A stretch of 64,000 nt of DNA from Bifidobacterium longum subsp. infantis ATCC 15697 = JCM 1222 = DSM 20088 (GCF_000269965.1 NC_017219.1:2666001-2730000), one strand, 5' to 3'; shown: positions 19,448 through 28,865, counted from the stretch's first letter. Numbers and translations are program-made. The notes: a model not told the origin generated them from the letters alone.

Positions 19448-20155
19448 CTAATCCTCGCTCACTCCCGTCGAGAGGATGCTTTTCAACGATTCCGACGTCT
19501 GTATCTTCAGCGGGCGCTTCCCGGACTGAACGACGAGACCCGCATCCAGTATCTCCCCCACGTATGTTCTCGCACTTTGCTTGGATAGTCCGATTTGGCG
19601 GGCGGCGTCGTCCAGCGACATGGACTCGATCGAATCGAACATCTCCTCCTGGATTACGCCGTATAGTATCGAGGCCGCTTTCGCAGACAGACCGTGCTTC
19701 TGCCTAAGCCGTTCGCAAATCGTCTCGCCCTTGTCAAGCTGGTCAACCATGATTTCGAGCTCGCCAATCAGCTCGTCCTGGGCTTCACGGATGAACCCGA
19801 GGAGGGTGTTCACGAAAAGCGTGAGCTCCCCGCAGTTCAGCTTAGCCTCCGCTTCCACGAACGCCTTGTAGTAGGCGTTTTTGTTCTCCGCAATGGTGCG
19901 CGACAAAGACAGTACCGTAGGCATGGTCAGATCATGATTCAGGTAAAGGGCCAGGAGATACCGCCCTGTCCTGCCGTTGCCGTCGTAGAACGGGTGAATG
20001 TACTCGAATAGGAAATGCGACATGATAGCCGCCTGCAGGCGAGGAATCTCGTCGGAGGTTGCGAGATGAATCATATCCGCGAGAAGTGCGCTGATATTGC
20101 CTTCGCCACTGACGCCGTTATGAATTGCAAGACCGTGCGGCCACTTCAGCTCCAT
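19448..20155 (-). pseudogene. Truncated Fic-domain gene, N-terminal part lost
   Basis: The remaining 235 codons hold the complete Fic core motif IHPFYDGNGRTGRYLLALYL (His at about residue 54) and a C-terminal winged-helix-like segment (LSLDDAARQIGLSKQSARTYV). Intact relatives carry about 120-150 more residues before this point. Here the frame is closed by a stop one codon before the ATG at 20155, and upstream DNA on this strand encodes an IS3-type transposase fragment instead. Family knowledge: Fic enzymes AMPylate proteins and are often toxins restrained by an antitoxin. Lack of the N-terminal part suggests loss of normal function, although a short protein with an intact active site could still be made. 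Confidence 0.7.
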
Positions 20156-20213
20156 CGCTTATTCTGGTAGAACTTCGCGGAATCATATACACCTATCACA
20201 TCACTGATAGTTT

Positions 20214-20414
20214 TCAATAAAGCAGCATTAGCCGCACCGCCTCCACACAACGGCGAGTCCCCGTCCTCTGCTCCTCGAGCCAGTCGCGATGCCACATGCG
20301 CAACGCCTCTCGACTGGGATAACCCAACTCGCGGATCACATCCGCAACGCAGCACTCGTACCGCACATACAACTCAACCGCACACCGACGCTGCTCCTTG
20401 CTGTACTTCGCCAT
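20214..20414 (-). mobile_element. IS3-type transposase orfA fragment
   Basis: The 66-codon frame begins MAKYSKEQRRCAVELYVRY and continues ADVIRELGYPSREALRMWH, a helix-turn-helix typical of the first orf of IS3-family elements. It ends in an unrelated short tail, and no orfB or DDE domain follows. It abuts the truncated fic gene, so an insertion followed by deletion probably destroyed both. No terminal repeats were recognised. Confidence 0.6.
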
Positions 20415-20613
20415 GGCCGCCCCCTCGAATCACAGTCCAAGAAAACGGCACCACCCCCAAATGATAAGTATTGCTTGTCATGGAACGCCTCCCCAGATTG
20501 CGTTCTACACTGGCCAACTTCCACTTGGCCAACCTCTGCCTGGCCAAGCCATACGGGCCAAGCCTTCGAGCGATTACATGCCGCCAATCTCGTCCGTCTG
20601 AACTTGCCGTTTC

Positions 20614-20656
20614 TTGCCACGAGCGCAACATTCCCGGGAAAGTAGCGCAACCGGCA
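20614..20656. repeat. Dispersed palindromic repeat, copy A
   Basis: An imperfect palindrome centred on TTCCCGGGAA. Inner arms are 20623-20648 (GCGCAACATTCCCGG with two mismatches), with outer TTGCC/GGCAA at the ends. The 16-base core ACATTCCCGGGAAAGT is identical to the copy at 27510-27548. Confidence 0.65.
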
Positions 20657-20682
20657 AGCGAGATGGCCGCCATCCTGCCGCC

Positions 20683-20758
20683 TTTTCTGCCTCATCAACC
20701 CATTTTCTACCTCATTTTGATAAAATATGATGCAGAAAAGTTCGTATGATGCAGAAAA
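20683..20758 (+). promoter_or_regulatory. Four iterated operator-like elements upstream of the intact fic gene
   Basis: Two direct copies of ATGATGCAGAAAA lie at 20727-20739 and 20746-20758 (19-bp period). Two copies of ATGAGGYAGAAAA on the opposite strand lie at 20683-20695 and 20703-20715 (20-bp period). Together they give the symmetry expected of a cooperative operator. TATGAT boxes inside the direct copies could be -10 elements. The fic ATG is 10 bases further on. Confidence 0.6.
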
Positions 20759-20767
20759 TGAGGCGGT

Positions 20768-21838
20768 ATGAGATCATTCGACTACATCGAATCAGGTAAG
20801 ACGTTGCTCACCCCGCACACCACGAGTTTGCTTGCCGCGATTCACGAGGCAAAAGGGCGCCAAAGCATACAGACAACGATCAGACCGGATATATTGGAGA
20901 CGCTGGTTGCCGTCGCGCGCATCCAAAGCACAGATGCCTCAAACCGCATCGAAGGTATTTCTACCAGCGATAGCAGGCTCAACGATCTCGTCTCGGAGAA
21001 AGTCACACCGCGCAATCGCAATGAAGAAGAGATTGCCGGCTACCGTGACGTGCTATCGGCTATTCACGAAAGCCACGACTATATTCCGGTTACCCCGAAC
21101 GTCATTCTTCAACTGCACCGCGACCTCTTCCGGCACACACCACTGACCTTTGCGGGGCATTTCAAGGACAGTGACAACGTCATCATCGAACGAGATGCAC
21201 ACGGGACCAGCACCGTGCGATTCGCCCCACCGTCCGCACTTGTCACACCGGAACTGATCGAACGCGCGTGTTCCGCCTACACGCAAGCAATCCGAGATGG
21301 ACATACCGATCCATTGCTTGCCGTCGCCATGTTCATTCTCGATTTCACCTGCATACATCCGTTCAATGACGGCAACGGCCGCATGAGTCGGCTACTCACG
21401 CTCCTGATGTTGTACCGCAATGGCTATATGGTCGGCAAATACATCAGTATCGAACACCTTATCGAGCAAAGTAAAAGCACTTATTATGAGGCGCTGGCCG
21501 CAAGCACCCAAGGATGGGACGACAACGCCAATGATTATGCGCCATTCACGAACTACCTGCTTGGCATCATACTGTCCGCGTGCAAGGAATTCGACGAACG
21601 CATCAATCTCACGGCAGGCGGCAGAGCGCAGGGAGCACCGCGAGTAGTCACCAAGGGAACGCGGATTGAAGCACTGCTTGATCGATCCCTAGTTCCACTC
21701 TCCAAGGCCGATATTCTCGCTCGCATGCCCGATACCAGCACCACCACCATTGAGCGCACGCTGAAATCACTGTTGGACTCCGGTACGATCATCAAAATCG
21801 GTGCCGGTCGCAGCACCCGCTATATGAAACGCCGCTAA
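20768..21838 (+). CDS. Fic family protein (putative AMPylator), class II autoinhibited type
   Basis: A 356-residue Fic protein. An N-terminal helix carries the autoinhibitory [S/T]xxxEG motif as SNRIEG (Ser58-Gly63). The Fic domain has RHTPLTFAGHFKDSDNVI with the substrate flap, and the active-site motif HPFNDGNGRMSR (His197). The C terminus is a winged helix (LSKADILARMPDTSTTTIERT) common in Fic-wHTH proteins that may bind their own promoter. Because the inhibitory motif is within the same chain, no separate antitoxin is needed. The ribosome site GAGGCGG precedes the ATG at 20768. Base composition is lower in GC than most neighbours, which fits horizontal gain. Target protein unknown. Confidence 0.88.
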   Translation: MRSFDYIESGKTLLTPHTTSLLAAIHEAKGRQSIQTTIRPDILETLVAVARIQSTDASNRIEGISTSDSRLNDLVSEKVTPRNRNEEEIAGYRDVLSAIHESHDYIPVTPNVILQLHRDLFRHTPLTFAGHFKDSDNVIIERDAHGTSTVRFAPPSALVTPELIERACSAYTQAIRDGHTDPLLAVAMFILDFTCIHPFNDGNGRMSRLLTLLMLYRNGYMVGKYISIEHLIEQSKSTYYEALAASTQGWDDNANDYAPFTNYLLGIILSACKEFDERINLTAGGRAQGAPRVVTKGTRIEALLDRSLVPLSKADILARMPDTSTTTIERTLKSLLDSGTIIKIGAGRSTRYMKRR

Positions 21839-21863
21839 ACGCATCCTTGTGCGCAACATCTCG

Positions 21864-23672
21864 TCACTCTTCCGGCGCCCCGCTGGCCACGCGAATCATC
21901 GCGTACTGCGACTCGTAGAGGCGGTAGTACGCGCCCTTGGCGGCGAGCAGCTGCGCGTGCGAGCCGTGCTCGACGATCTGGCCGTGATCGATGTAGAAGA
22001 TCTCATCCGCGTTCTCGATCGTCGACAGGCGGTGCGCGATGATGAAGCTCGTGCGCCCCTTGAGCAGATGCTGCAGGCCGGCCTGCAGCGCCTCCTCGGT
22101 GCGCGTGTCGATGTTGCTCGTCGCCTCGTCCAGGATCAGGATACGCGGGTCGGCGAGCAGCACGCGCGCGAAGGCGATGAGCTGGCGCTGGCCGGCCGAC
22201 AGGGTCGATCCGCGCTCCTCCACCACCGTGTCGTACCCGTCGGGCAGTTCCATGATGAACTCGTGCGCGTGCACGGCCTTCGCCGCCGCCTCGATTTCCT
22301 CGTCGGTGGCGTCGAGCTTGCCGTAGCGGATGTTCTCGCGCACGTTGCCGGAGAAGATGAAGGTGTCCTGCAGCATCACGCCCATCTGCCGGCGCAGCGA
22401 TGCGAGCGTCACGTCGCGCACGTCGTGGCCGTCGATCGTCACCGAGCCCTCGGACACGTCGTAGAAGCGCGACAGCAGGTTGATGATCGTCGTCTTGCCG
22501 GCGCCCGTCGGGCCGACCAGCGCGATCGTGCGCCCCGGTTCGACGTGGAAGTCCACGAGGTTGAGGATGTTGCGGCTGTCCTTCTCGTAGCGGAACACCA
22601 CGTCGTTGAAGTCGACGCGCCCGCGGATCTGCGGCAGGTCCGCCGCGTCGGGCTTGTTGCGGATCTCCGGTGTGACGTCGAGCGTCTCGAAGATGCGCTC
22701 GAGGTACGCCGAGCAGGTGATGAGCTGGTTGTAGAAGTTGCCGATGTTGATCACCGGATTCCAGAAGTTGTTCGCGTAGCCGACGAACGCGATGAGCACG
22801 CCGGTGGTCACGTTCACACCCCCGAAGCCCATCACGCCGACGAAGTAGATGAACGAGATGGTCATCACGGAGATGGTCTGCACGCCCGGCCACATGAGGA
22901 ACTGGATGTGCACGGCGTGCATCCACGCGGAACGCACCTCGCCCTGCTGCTCCTGGAAGGTCCTGAACTGGGCCTGCTCCTGCGCGAAGGTCTGCGTGGT
23001 CTTCACGCCGGCGATCGACTCGTGGATGTAGGCGTTCAGGTTGCTCTGCTTGTTGGAGAGCTTCTGGAAGGCGCGCCGCTGGAAGATCTGCAGCACGCGC
23101 ACCCAGATGATGAGCACCGGGAACAGGATCAGGCTCCACAGGGCCAGCTGCCAGTCGATCACGAACATCACGATCAGCGTGATCACGAAGGTGAACACGT
23201 CGGAGATCACGTTGATCAGACCGGAGCTCAGCGTGTCCGAAAGCGTGTTCACATAGTTGACCACGCGGATCAGGATCTTGCCGTGCGGGCGCGAATCGAA
23301 GTAGCTGAAGGGCAGCGTCTGGATATGCGTGAAGATATCGCGGCGCATGTCCTTGAGCATGAGCTGGCCGACGCGCGTGATCGCCACCGTGCGGTAGCGC
23401 AGCCCGAACTCGTACAGCACGATTAGCGCGGCGAGGATCACAGCGAGGATGCCGAGCTTGCCGAGGTCCTTGTTCGGGATCGCCTCGTCGATCATGATCT
23501 TGGTCAGGTACGGCACGGCGACGACGATGCAGCTCATCGAGATGACGACGACGAGAATGCGCGCCACCTGTGCCATATACGGTTTGAGATATTTGCCGAC
23601 GCGAGCGATGTCGTGGAGGTTGATGGACTCCTCCAGCTCCTCATCCTCGCGGAATGTATTGCGTTGTGCCAT
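21864..23672 (-). CDS. ABC exporter half-transporter with canonical catalytic site
   Basis: A 602-residue fusion of a six-helix membrane domain (about 1-330) and an ATPase domain. Walker A is GPTGAGKTTI, Walker B is ILILDEATSN with the catalytic Glu, the switch His is in IIAHRLST, and the signature is the slightly divergent LSAGQ. It follows the second half-transporter by 10 bases, with GAGGACTT before the ATG. The pair forms a heterodimeric exporter of the BmrCD/TM287-288 kind. Export of drugs or peptides is usual for the family; the substrate here is unknown. It converges with the upstream intact fic gene. Confidence 0.9.
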   Translation of the reverse strand: MAQRNTFREDEELEESINLHDIARVGKYLKPYMAQVARILVVVISMSCIVVAVPYLTKIMIDEAIPNKDLGKLGILAVILAALIVLYEFGLRYRTVAITRVGQLMLKDMRRDIFTHIQTLPFSYFDSRPHGKILIRVVNYVNTLSDTLSSGLINVISDVFTFVITLIVMFVIDWQLALWSLILFPVLIIWVRVLQIFQRRAFQKLSNKQSNLNAYIHESIAGVKTTQTFAQEQAQFRTFQEQQGEVRSAWMHAVHIQFLMWPGVQTISVMTISFIYFVGVMGFGGVNVTTGVLIAFVGYANNFWNPVINIGNFYNQLITCSAYLERIFETLDVTPEIRNKPDAADLPQIRGRVDFNDVVFRYEKDSRNILNLVDFHVEPGRTIALVGPTGAGKTTIINLLSRFYDVSEGSVTIDGHDVRDVTLASLRRQMGVMLQDTFIFSGNVRENIRYGKLDATDEEIEAAAKAVHAHEFIMELPDGYDTVVEERGSTLSAGQRQLIAFARVLLADPRILILDEATSNIDTRTEEALQAGLQHLLKGRTSFIIAHRLSTIENADEIFYIDHGQIVEHGSHAQLLAAKGAYYRLYESQYAMIRVASGAPEE

Positions 23673-23682
23673 AAGTCCTCTT

Positions 23683-25593
23683 CTAAAACCCCTGTGCAGC
23701 GCCGGACTGGAGTCCGAGCTGCTTGTGGTAGATGTCCCAGTAGCGGCCGTGTGCGGCCACGAGTTCGGCGTGGGTGCCGCGTTCGACGATACGTCCGTGC
23801 TCGAGCACCAGAATCAGGTCGGCATCCTTGACCGACGAGATGCGGTGGGCGATGGTGACGATGGTCTTGCCGCCGTCCATCTCCTTGAGGTGCTTCTGGA
23901 TCTCCGCCTCGGTCTCCATATCGACGGCCGAGGTCGTATCGTCCATAATCAGGATCGACGGATCGTCCGCGAGCGCGCGGGCCAGCGACAGGCGCTGCTT
24001 CTGCCCGCCGGACAGGCCCACGCCGCGTTCGCCCACGACGGTGTCATAACCCTGCGGCATCGACCTGATGAAATTGTCCGCGCCGGCGATCTGGGCCATT
24101 TTCCGGATATATCGGTCGTCGCTATCATCGCTGGCACCAAAGCCGATGTTGCCGCCGATGGTGTCGGAGAACAGGAAGGTATCCTGTGCCACGATGCACA
24201 CCTGCGAGCGCAAGGTGGCCAGCGGCCAGTCGCGTGCGTCGATGCCGTCGATGAGCACATGGCCCACGGTCGGGTCGTAGAAGCGGGAGATGAGGCTGAC
24301 GAGCGTGGACTTGCCCGCGCCGGTTTCGCCGAGGATGCCGAGCTTGGAGCCGGCGGGCACGGTGAAGCCGAGGTCCTTGAGGATCGGGGTCTCCGGGTCG
24401 TCCGGGAAGGCGAAGCTGACGTGGTCGAAGCGGATGTCGCCTTTGATGTGCAGCGGGCAGGACTTGCGTTCGGCGGACTGCTGGGCACCGGATGTTCCGG
24501 AAGCCCCGGGCGCTCCGGTAGCCCCGGTAGCCTCATCATCGTGCTTGACTTGCTCGACGATCGTGACCGCCTGCTTGACGGCTTCGACCGCGTCGGGCTT
24601 CTCCACGATGCGCGGCTGTTCGTTGAGCAGCTTGCGGATCTTGATGCAGCTGGCGTTGAATCGCTGCCAGTCGTTGATGAGCCAGCCGGACTGGCGCACC
24701 GGGCCGTCGATCATCCACAGGAAGGAGTTGAAACTCACCAGATTGCCAAGGGTCATGTAGCCCTTGATGACCAGAAAGCCGCCGAGGCCGAGCGTGATGA
24801 GCTGCAGCGAGAAGCCAAGGCCGTCCAGCCAGGGCATGTACCTGCGCGAGTTGTAGGCCAGGGCCATGTTGCGCTGCATGTAGTCGTCGTTGTGCTCGTC
24901 GAACTTTTCGGTCTCGTACGGTTCGCGCACGAATGCCTTGACCACACGGTTGCCCTCGATGTTCTCTTCGACCATGGAGTTGAGGGAGGCCAGCGAGTTG
25001 CGGATAGCGAAGAACAGCGGGTGGGCGTGCGTGGACAGGCCGCGCGTGAGCACAAAAATGAACGGCGTGACGCAGGCCAGGACGAGCGCGAGTCGCCAGT
25101 CGATGGCGAACATCACACACAGGGCGCCCACGAACATGACCACGCAGTCGGCGATCTGATAGCTCACCCAACTCAGGCAGTGGCGGATCGCGTCAGTGTC
25201 GGAGGTCAGGCGGCTCATGATGTCGCCGGTGCGTGTGTGGTTGAAGTACGTGAAGTCGAGCTCGTGCAGCTTCTCGTATTCATCGGAGACGAGGCGGTAG
25301 ACCGAGTTCTGGCCGAAACGCTCCATCCACATCTGGTAGCCGTATCGCGCGCCCACGCGGATGATGGTCATGAGGATCATCAGTCCACACAGACGTGGCA
25401 GTTCGTCGGCATGTCCGCCGACGATGACGCGGTCCACGATGATACCGGACAGAATCGGAATGGTCAGGGCCATCGTGTTATTGGCGATGAACAGTAGAAG
25501 CGCGCCTACCACGCGGGGCAGGTCTGGTTTGCAGTATGGCAGCACCCATTTGAGGTTGCTTGCACTGGTATTGATTCCCGGATCGACGTACAT
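23683..25593 (-). CDS. ABC exporter half-transporter with degenerate Walker B
   Basis: A 636-residue fusion of membrane domain and ATPase. Walker A is GETGAGKSTL and the signature is the canonical LSGGQKQR. Walker B ends ILIMDDTTSA, with Asp in place of the catalytic Glu. Combined with the divergent LSAGQ of its partner, this gives one active and one degenerate ATP site, the pattern known for heterodimeric exporters. A Gly/Ala/Thr-rich loop of about 20 residues lies between the membrane domain and the ATPase. It is the first gene of the pair. The start at 25593 lacks a good ribosome site, and the next Met is far inside. Confidence 0.88.
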   Translation of the reverse strand: MYVDPGINTSASNLKWVLPYCKPDLPRVVGALLLFIANNTMALTIPILSGIIVDRVIVGGHADELPRLCGLMILMTIIRVGARYGYQMWMERFGQNSVYRLVSDEYEKLHELDFTYFNHTRTGDIMSRLTSDTDAIRHCLSWVSYQIADCVVMFVGALCVMFAIDWRLALVLACVTPFIFVLTRGLSTHAHPLFFAIRNSLASLNSMVEENIEGNRVVKAFVREPYETEKFDEHNDDYMQRNMALAYNSRRYMPWLDGLGFSLQLITLGLGGFLVIKGYMTLGNLVSFNSFLWMIDGPVRQSGWLINDWQRFNASCIKIRKLLNEQPRIVEKPDAVEAVKQAVTIVEQVKHDDEATGATGAPGASGTSGAQQSAERKSCPLHIKGDIRFDHVSFAFPDDPETPILKDLGFTVPAGSKLGILGETGAGKSTLVSLISRFYDPTVGHVLIDGIDARDWPLATLRSQVCIVAQDTFLFSDTIGGNIGFGASDDSDDRYIRKMAQIAGADNFIRSMPQGYDTVVGERGVGLSGGQKQRLSLARALADDPSILIMDDTTSAVDMETEAEIQKHLKEMDGGKTIVTIAHRISSVKDADLILVLEHGRIVERGTHAELVAAHGRYWDIYHKQLGLQSGAAQGF

Positions 25594-25854
25594 GTGAGGG
25601 GATCACCGTTTCTTGGGGATTGTTTGCTTATGGTATGGTGCGGCATGCTCCTGCGCCGCACGCGGCAATCGCTGCCGCCACGATTCACGATCAGCCGTGC
25701 TTCGCACTGCGCCTGTCATTGGCCGCACGACCGGAGCTCTCCTTCATCGGTCGAAGCACGTTCGACTTTCGCAAACGCGTACTAGTCTAGACGGCCTGCG
25801 TCCAATCGCAACAGCCCACAACTCTGCGTGTTCCCCGCCTTAGCAACGCGGCAC

Positions 25855-25893
25855 GGCCCAATTCGCGACGCATTCCCCGGAATGTGTCGCGCG
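25855..25893. repeat. Dispersed palindromic repeat, copy B
   Basis: A 39-bp palindromic element centred on CATTCCCCGGAATG with arms extending to CGCGAC/GTCGCG. It matches the copy at 27510-27548 at 33 of 39 positions in the same orientation, starting GGCCCAAT and ending GCGCG. The two copies bracket the ATPase gene at 26035-27432. Confidence 0.7.
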
Positions 25894-25947
25894 AAACGTT
25901 GCGCATGCGGCAATGCACGCTCGAGACCTGTTGCATACCAGTCGACC

Positions 25948-25990
25948 AAATTATAGAATCATAATTAAGTAAATTACGATTCTATAATTT
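25948..25990. promoter_or_regulatory. 19-bp inverted repeat upstream of the AAA ATPase gene
   Basis: Arms 25948-25966 (AAATTATAGAATCATAATT) and 25972-25990 are inverted copies with a single mismatch around a 5-base centre. The element is very AT-rich in a GC-rich genome and ends 44 bases before the start codon. It is either an operator or a site recognised by the encoded protein; -10-like TATAAT lies in the right arm. Confidence 0.7.
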
Positions 25991-26034
25991 GCGCGTGTGC
26001 ACCAGGCAGACAGCAAAGCAAGGAGACAAGGGCC

Positions 26035-27432
26035 ATGTTCGTCGGGCGAGATAAGGAGCTTTCGGCACTGGAACGCCGCTGGAGCTCACAGCAGTTCGAG
26101 TGCGTCGTGGCCTACGGCCGTCGCCGCGTGGGCAAGACCACACTCATCAACCGCTTCCTCGAAGATCGCCCCACGATTTTCTTTTCGGCAATCGAATCCA
26201 GCGCTTCCAAGAATCTCGAATCGTTAAGCCGCAGCATTGCTCTGTATGAAAAGGGCTCAGAGGCGTTCGAGACAGCGCCCGTATACCGCAGCTTTGAATC
26301 CGCACTGGAAGCGGTGTTCGCGCTGGCCGCAAAGCAACGCATCGCCTTCGTCATCGACGAGTACCCATATCTGGCTAAAGCAGACCGGACCATCAATTCG
26401 GTCCTGCAGCATGCCATCGACCGCCATAAGGATGACAGTCAGCTCATGATGGTGTTATGCGGCTCTTCCATGTCGTTCATGGAGCGCCAGGTGCTTGGGT
26501 ATGAGAGCCCCCTGTACGGCAGACGCACCGCTCAAATCAAAGTGGAGCCATTCGGCTACGCCGATGTCCGCAAGTTCTTGCCAAGATACAGCAACGAGGA
26601 CGCCGCCATTGCTTACGGACTTACCGACGGTATCCCGCAGTATCTTCGGCAACTGGACGACGGCATCAGCATCCGAGACAACATCCGTTGGAACATCCTC
26701 GACCCAAGCTGCTATCTGTTTGAGGAGCCAGACAACTTGCTGAAGCAGGAGCTGCGCAGTCCGGCCGAGTACAACGCCGTAATCCAGGCCATTGCCTCCG
26801 GGGCATCTCGGTCGAACACCATCGCCACCGCATGCCATATGGAATCGTCCTCATGCGCCACCTATTTGCGCAATCTCATCGATCTGGGAATCGTTCGCAA
26901 GGAGACACCTTTCGGCGAGGACGCTCCTCGCAAGACGATCTACCGTATCGAGAACTCGTTCTTCCGATTCTGGTACCGATATGTGCCGAACAACATGTCC
27001 CTCATTCAATCCGGTCATGCCGATCTCGCCGCCGACCGTGTTATGCGCACTATCTCCGACTTTATGGGGCAGGTGTTCGAAGACATCTGTGTTCAGTGGA
27101 TATGGTCCCATAACGGTACCGAGGCATTGCCTTTCCTCATGCTTGATGCCGGACGTTGGTGGGGCGCCAATCCGACCACCCGCAGTCAGGAGGAAATTGA
27201 CATCGTGGCTTCAGGAGAAAAACCGAAAACTCTCCTATTCTGCGAATGCAAATGGCGCAGCGTGCCATCCGGTCTGCAGCAGTTGGAAGTGCTGCGCAAT
27301 CGCGCCAGACTGCTGCACCCCGAAACCAGCCATTACATGCTGTTCTCCAAATCAGGCTTCGACGAGCATGTCGCCGCCCGCGCGGCGCAAGACGGTACAG
27401 TGACGCTTGTCGATTTTGCGGATATGGATTAG
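26035..27432 (+). CDS. AAA+ ATPase with C-terminal PD-(D/E)XK-like domain (COG1672 type)
   Basis: A 465-residue protein. The N terminus MFVGRDKELSALERRW precedes Walker A (YGRRRVGKTTL, residues 27-37), and FVIDEYPYL is the Walker B. The sensor region is MVLCGSSMSFMERQVL. A winged-helix stretch lies near residues 265-300. The C-terminal domain (DUF234-like) has D389 (EEIDIVA) followed by E404-x-K406 (CECKW), the D...ExK pattern of PD-(D/E)XK nucleases. Members of this group are common in prokaryotes, often in mobile regions, and their function is poorly known. Ribosome site AAGGAGAC lies before the ATG. It is flanked by two 39-bp palindromic repeats and has a long inverted repeat upstream. Confidence 0.85.
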   Translation: MFVGRDKELSALERRWSSQQFECVVAYGRRRVGKTTLINRFLEDRPTIFFSAIESSASKNLESLSRSIALYEKGSEAFETAPVYRSFESALEAVFALAAKQRIAFVIDEYPYLAKADRTINSVLQHAIDRHKDDSQLMMVLCGSSMSFMERQVLGYESPLYGRRTAQIKVEPFGYADVRKFLPRYSNEDAAIAYGLTDGIPQYLRQLDDGISIRDNIRWNILDPSCYLFEEPDNLLKQELRSPAEYNAVIQAIASGASRSNTIATACHMESSSCATYLRNLIDLGIVRKETPFGEDAPRKTIYRIENSFFRFWYRYVPNNMSLIQSGHADLAADRVMRTISDFMGQVFEDICVQWIWSHNGTEALPFLMLDAGRWWGANPTTRSQEEIDIVASGEKPKTLLFCECKWRSVPSGLQQLEVLRNRARLLHPETSHYMLFSKSGFDEHVAARAAQDGTVTLVDFADMD

Positions 27433-27509
27433 TCGGTTCACTCCATTGCGGACGGTAAGGGTGAAGTAACAGGCTGGGTCAATGGACCGAACCGCTAGAC
27501 CGGGCAACA

Positions 27510-27548
27510 GGCCCAATCCGCGACACATTCCCGGGAAAGTGGTGCGCG
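27510..27548. repeat. Dispersed palindromic repeat, copy C
   Basis: A 39-bp element between two convergent genes, ending one base before the TAA of the next gene. The core ACATTCCCGGGAAAGT is shared exactly with copy A, and 33 of 39 positions match copy B. Confidence 0.7.
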
Positions 27549-28865
27549 TTACATCACGCTCAAACAACCCAGCATATATATGGGCAGGTATTCGGTTCGG
27601 CCAACAGTCTCCACGTTGCCATCATGGAACACGTAGGCATGGGCAAACCGATAATTGTCGGTATCCAGTAGGTTGTTCATGGCCCGATGCCGCGTATAGT
27701 CCTTGCCCGATTTGATTTCAACCAGTGAAATATCATCCAGACCTTGCTGCACTACAAAATCAACTTCACCAATACGGTTCTGGTTGAAGTAATGCAGTTC
27801 CAATCCCTGTGCAAACAGTTCCTGAGCCGCTGCATTCTCGAAAATCGACCCGTAATTCATACTGGATCGGTGATTCACAATCTCTAAGTCCACACTGCGC
27901 ATCAAACGGGAGGTCAGCAAACCGACATCGTTCATGTACAGTTTAAACGTGTTCTCGTCGGCATGCTCCGTCAGCGGGTATTCAGGGTCCTGCACGCGCG
28001 AAGTAGGCAAGGCAATACCTGCGTTCGCCAACCAATCGAACGCCGTCTGCATATGAGCGAACCTGATATTCTTGCCCAACTTGGAGAACTTGAATCGTTT
28101 GTTTTCCGCATTGAGCTGACTTGGAATCGCCTCGTAAATGCTCTTGATATGGCGACGTTCCACCAAATCGGAGACATATTTGGTGATGTCGTATTCATAG
28201 GTATCGAATATGGCCTGCTGAGTATTGCGGGCTTTGACAATATCGGCAAAATCCACGAATGACTGCACTGCGTCGGGCATGCCACCAATCAGCAGATACT
28301 TGTACCACAGGTCGGTGAGCCGTTCATGTAGATAATCGGGAACCTCCCGTCGATCCACATAACATTCACGCAGCGTATCGAGAGCGGACTGAGGCAGCCG
28401 GCATGCAGCGCAGAACTCATAGAAATTGAGCGGATACATACGCATCGTCTGCAGGAATCCCACCGGGATCGAGCGCACATTGAACACATCAATGCCCAGC
28501 AGGGAGCCAGAAACGATGACATCCAATCCTTTGGTGCCAGACAGGAATTTGGTCCACGTGAGCATGTCCTCACACGCTTGTATCTCGTCAAGAAACAGCA
28601 GAGTCTTGCCCGGCGTAATTTCCGTGCCGGAAAGTACCGATAACCGCAGTATCAGGTCTTCGGTGTCCTTGGCCTTGCTTACCGTTTCGACCGCCTGAGG
28701 CATTTCGATGAAATTCACCTTAGCCACATGCTCATAATGGTCTGCACCGAACTGCTCAATCAGCGTGGTCTTGCCCACCTGCCGGGCACCCGTGACCAGC
28801 AAGCCCTGCTTGGTTTTACGGTTCTTCCAATTCAGCAACTGGTCATATGCATGGCGCTTGAGCAT
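27549..28865 (-). CDS. ATP-binding protein with DUF4143 (COG1373), first copy
   Basis: A 438-residue AAA-type ATPase. Walker A is GARQVGKTT (residues 26-34) and Walker B is LLFLDEIQ. Sensor motif VIVSGSLLGI and the RSIPVGFLQTMRMYPLNFYEF segment are typical of COG1373. The C-terminal DUF4143 domain carries D369 (GEVDFVV), then E383-x-K385 (LVEIKSG), again the D...ExK arrangement of PD-(D/E)XK folds. A GAGGGGAAT ribosome site precedes the ATG at 28865. Codon use is AT-richer than the neighbours, a sign of acquisition. Biological role unknown; phage defence, addiction or a regulatory role have been imagined for such families but nothing here decides between them. Confidence 0.85.
   Translation of the reverse strand: MLKRHAYDQLLNWKNRKTKQGLLVTGARQVGKTTLIEQFGADHYEHVAKVNFIEMPQAVETVSKAKDTEDLILRLSVLSGTEITPGKTLLFLDEIQACEDMLTWTKFLSGTKGLDVIVSGSLLGIDVFNVRSIPVGFLQTMRMYPLNFYEFCAACRLPQSALDTLRECYVDRREVPDYLHERLTDLWYKYLLIGGMPDAVQSFVDFADIVKARNTQQAIFDTYEYDITKYVSDLVERRHIKSIYEAIPSQLNAENKRFKFSKLGKNIRFAHMQTAFDWLANAGIALPTSRVQDPEYPLTEHADENTFKLYMNDVGLLTSRLMRSVDLEIVNHRSSMNYGSIFENAAAQELFAQGLELHYFNQNRIGEVDFVVQQGLDDISLVEIKSGKDYTRHRAMNNLLDTDNYRFAHAYVFHDGNVETVGRTEYLPIYMLGCLSVM

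Noticed and set aside
20336..20698. 120-codon frame on the minus strand
   Set aside because: It runs through the palindromic repeat and IS relic, lacks a ribosome site and any recognisable motif.
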